Positions 4,863 to 5,335 of a stretch of DNA of 5,335 nt are shown here, piece by piece. The stretch's first letter is position 1, and every line of letters begins with the position of its first letter. The notes beneath the pieces are model-generated. The model did not search any database, was not told where the DNA came from, and saw only the letters and a list, made by a program, of their open reading frames with translations. The stretch is from Pseudomonadaceae bacterium UBA836 (GTDB lineage: Bacteria > Pseudomonadota > Gammaproteobacteria > Pseudomonadales > Pseudomonadaceae), in contig DBHE01000066.1 of the NCBI GenBank assembly GCA_002296055.1, forward strand, positions 1 through 5,335, in the 5' to 3' direction. Both the position numbers and the translations under genes were made by a program.

Positions 4863-5335
4863 ATGACTTACGAAACCCTCGATTACCAGGTGGAGGACGG
4901 TGTCCTCACGCTGACGTTGAACCGTCCTGACCGCATGAACGCCTTCAACGGCCAGATGCGGCGTGAGCTGATTGCGGCTTTTGATGCCGCCGATGCCGAT
5001 GATGCGGTACGGGTTGTCATCATGACCGGCGCGGGCCGTGCGTTCTGTGCCGGTGCGGATCTGGAGAAGGGCGGTGATACCTTCAACCGCCACAAGCGTC
5101 AGGATCAGCCCGAGGGTGATGACTTGCGTGATGGCGGCGGCACTGTGTCGCTGCGACTCTACGAGTGCACCAAGCCGGTCATCGTTGCCTTCAATGGCGC
5201 GGCCGTGGGTGTGGGCGTGACCATGAGCCTGCCGGCGGATATTCGCATGGCCTCGACCAATGCCAAGTTTGGCTTTGTGTTTGCCCGCCGCGGTATCACC
5301 ATGGAAGCCTGCTCCAGCTGGTTCCTGCCGCGTCT
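4863..5335 (+). CDS. Crotonase-family (enoyl-CoA hydratase/isomerase) protein, 3' end outside window
   Basis: The frame is open from ATG 4863 to the window edge, giving the first 157 residues of a protein that in this family is usually 250-300 long. It shows LNRPDRMNAF (19-28) and AFCAGADL (60-67), which builds half of the CoA-thioester oxyanion hole, then FNGAAVGVGVTMSLPADIRMAS (110-131, in which the second oxyanion-hole glycine region lies). The two glutamates of classical enoyl-CoA hydratase are absent: the first aligns with Thr120 and the second falls in FGFVF. Instead Glu148 in MEACSSWFLP matches the single catalytic Glu of the PEGCSS motif in delta3,delta2-enoyl-CoA isomerases. I therefore infer an isomerase-like activity in fatty-acid or related acyl-CoA breakdown. 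It is transcribed away from the acyltransferase gene with its own ribosome site; downstream partners are not visible. Confidence 0.93.
   Translation, partial: MTYETLDYQVEDGVLTLTLNRPDRMNAFNGQMRRELIAAFDAADADDAVRVVIMTGAGRAFCAGADLEKGGDTFNRHKRQDQPEGDDLRDGGGTVSLRLYECTKPVIVAFNGAAVGVGVTMSLPADIRMASTNAKFGFVFARRGITMEACSSWFLPR

Overview
The window is GC-rich, densely coding DNA from a gammaproteobacterium, most likely a member of the Pseudomonadaceae. The main reasons are the thiG end followed directly by trmB (a typical pseudomonad gene order), the style of the TrmB N-terminus, a PstS-like/OmpA fusion protein, and extragenic palindromes of the REP type. The genus is an inference from gene order and protein character; no database search was possible.

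Layout from left to right. Positions 1-72 hold the last codons of a gene on the + strand, read as thiG (thiazole synthase), followed by an intrinsic-terminator-like hairpin. trmB (138-869, +) encodes the tRNA m7G46 methyltransferase. A 310-base gap (870-1179) lies between convergent genes. It carries two inverted copies of a 28-bp REP-like palindrome, one about 26-29 bases beyond each flanking stop codon, plus further stem-loops. On the - strand, 1180-2490 encodes a secreted protein that joins a PstS-like phosphate-binding domain to an OmpA peptidoglycan-binding domain. Immediately upstream of it (2527-2565) is a row of four PhoB half-sites and a -10-like element, so it is very probably induced by phosphate starvation. 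Upstream on the same strand, 2585-4510 encodes a membrane acyltransferase of the OafA/YrhL type with a C-terminal SGNH domain; its best start is TTG at 4510. A 352-base gap (4511-4862) separates this gene from a divergent crotonase-family gene (4863 to the window end, +, incomplete). That gap contains a long nested hairpin and a separate 7-bp inverted repeat.

The genes do not form a single pathway. thiG and trmB are housekeeping genes. The PstS-like/OmpA protein looks like an independently regulated member of the Pho regulon with no pst transporter genes beside it. The acyltransferase probably modifies a cell-surface glycan. The crotonase acts on acyl-CoA, and its visible catalytic residues fit an enoyl-CoA isomerase better than a hydratase. 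The most interesting signals are the multi-repeat Pho promoter driving a phosphate-binder/peptidoglycan-anchor fusion, the mirrored REP copies with a compensatory base-pair change, and the unexplained nested hairpin in the last intergenic region. I see no CRISPR array, transposase, phage gene, tRNA or rRNA, and no clear evidence of a wholly new multi-gene system.
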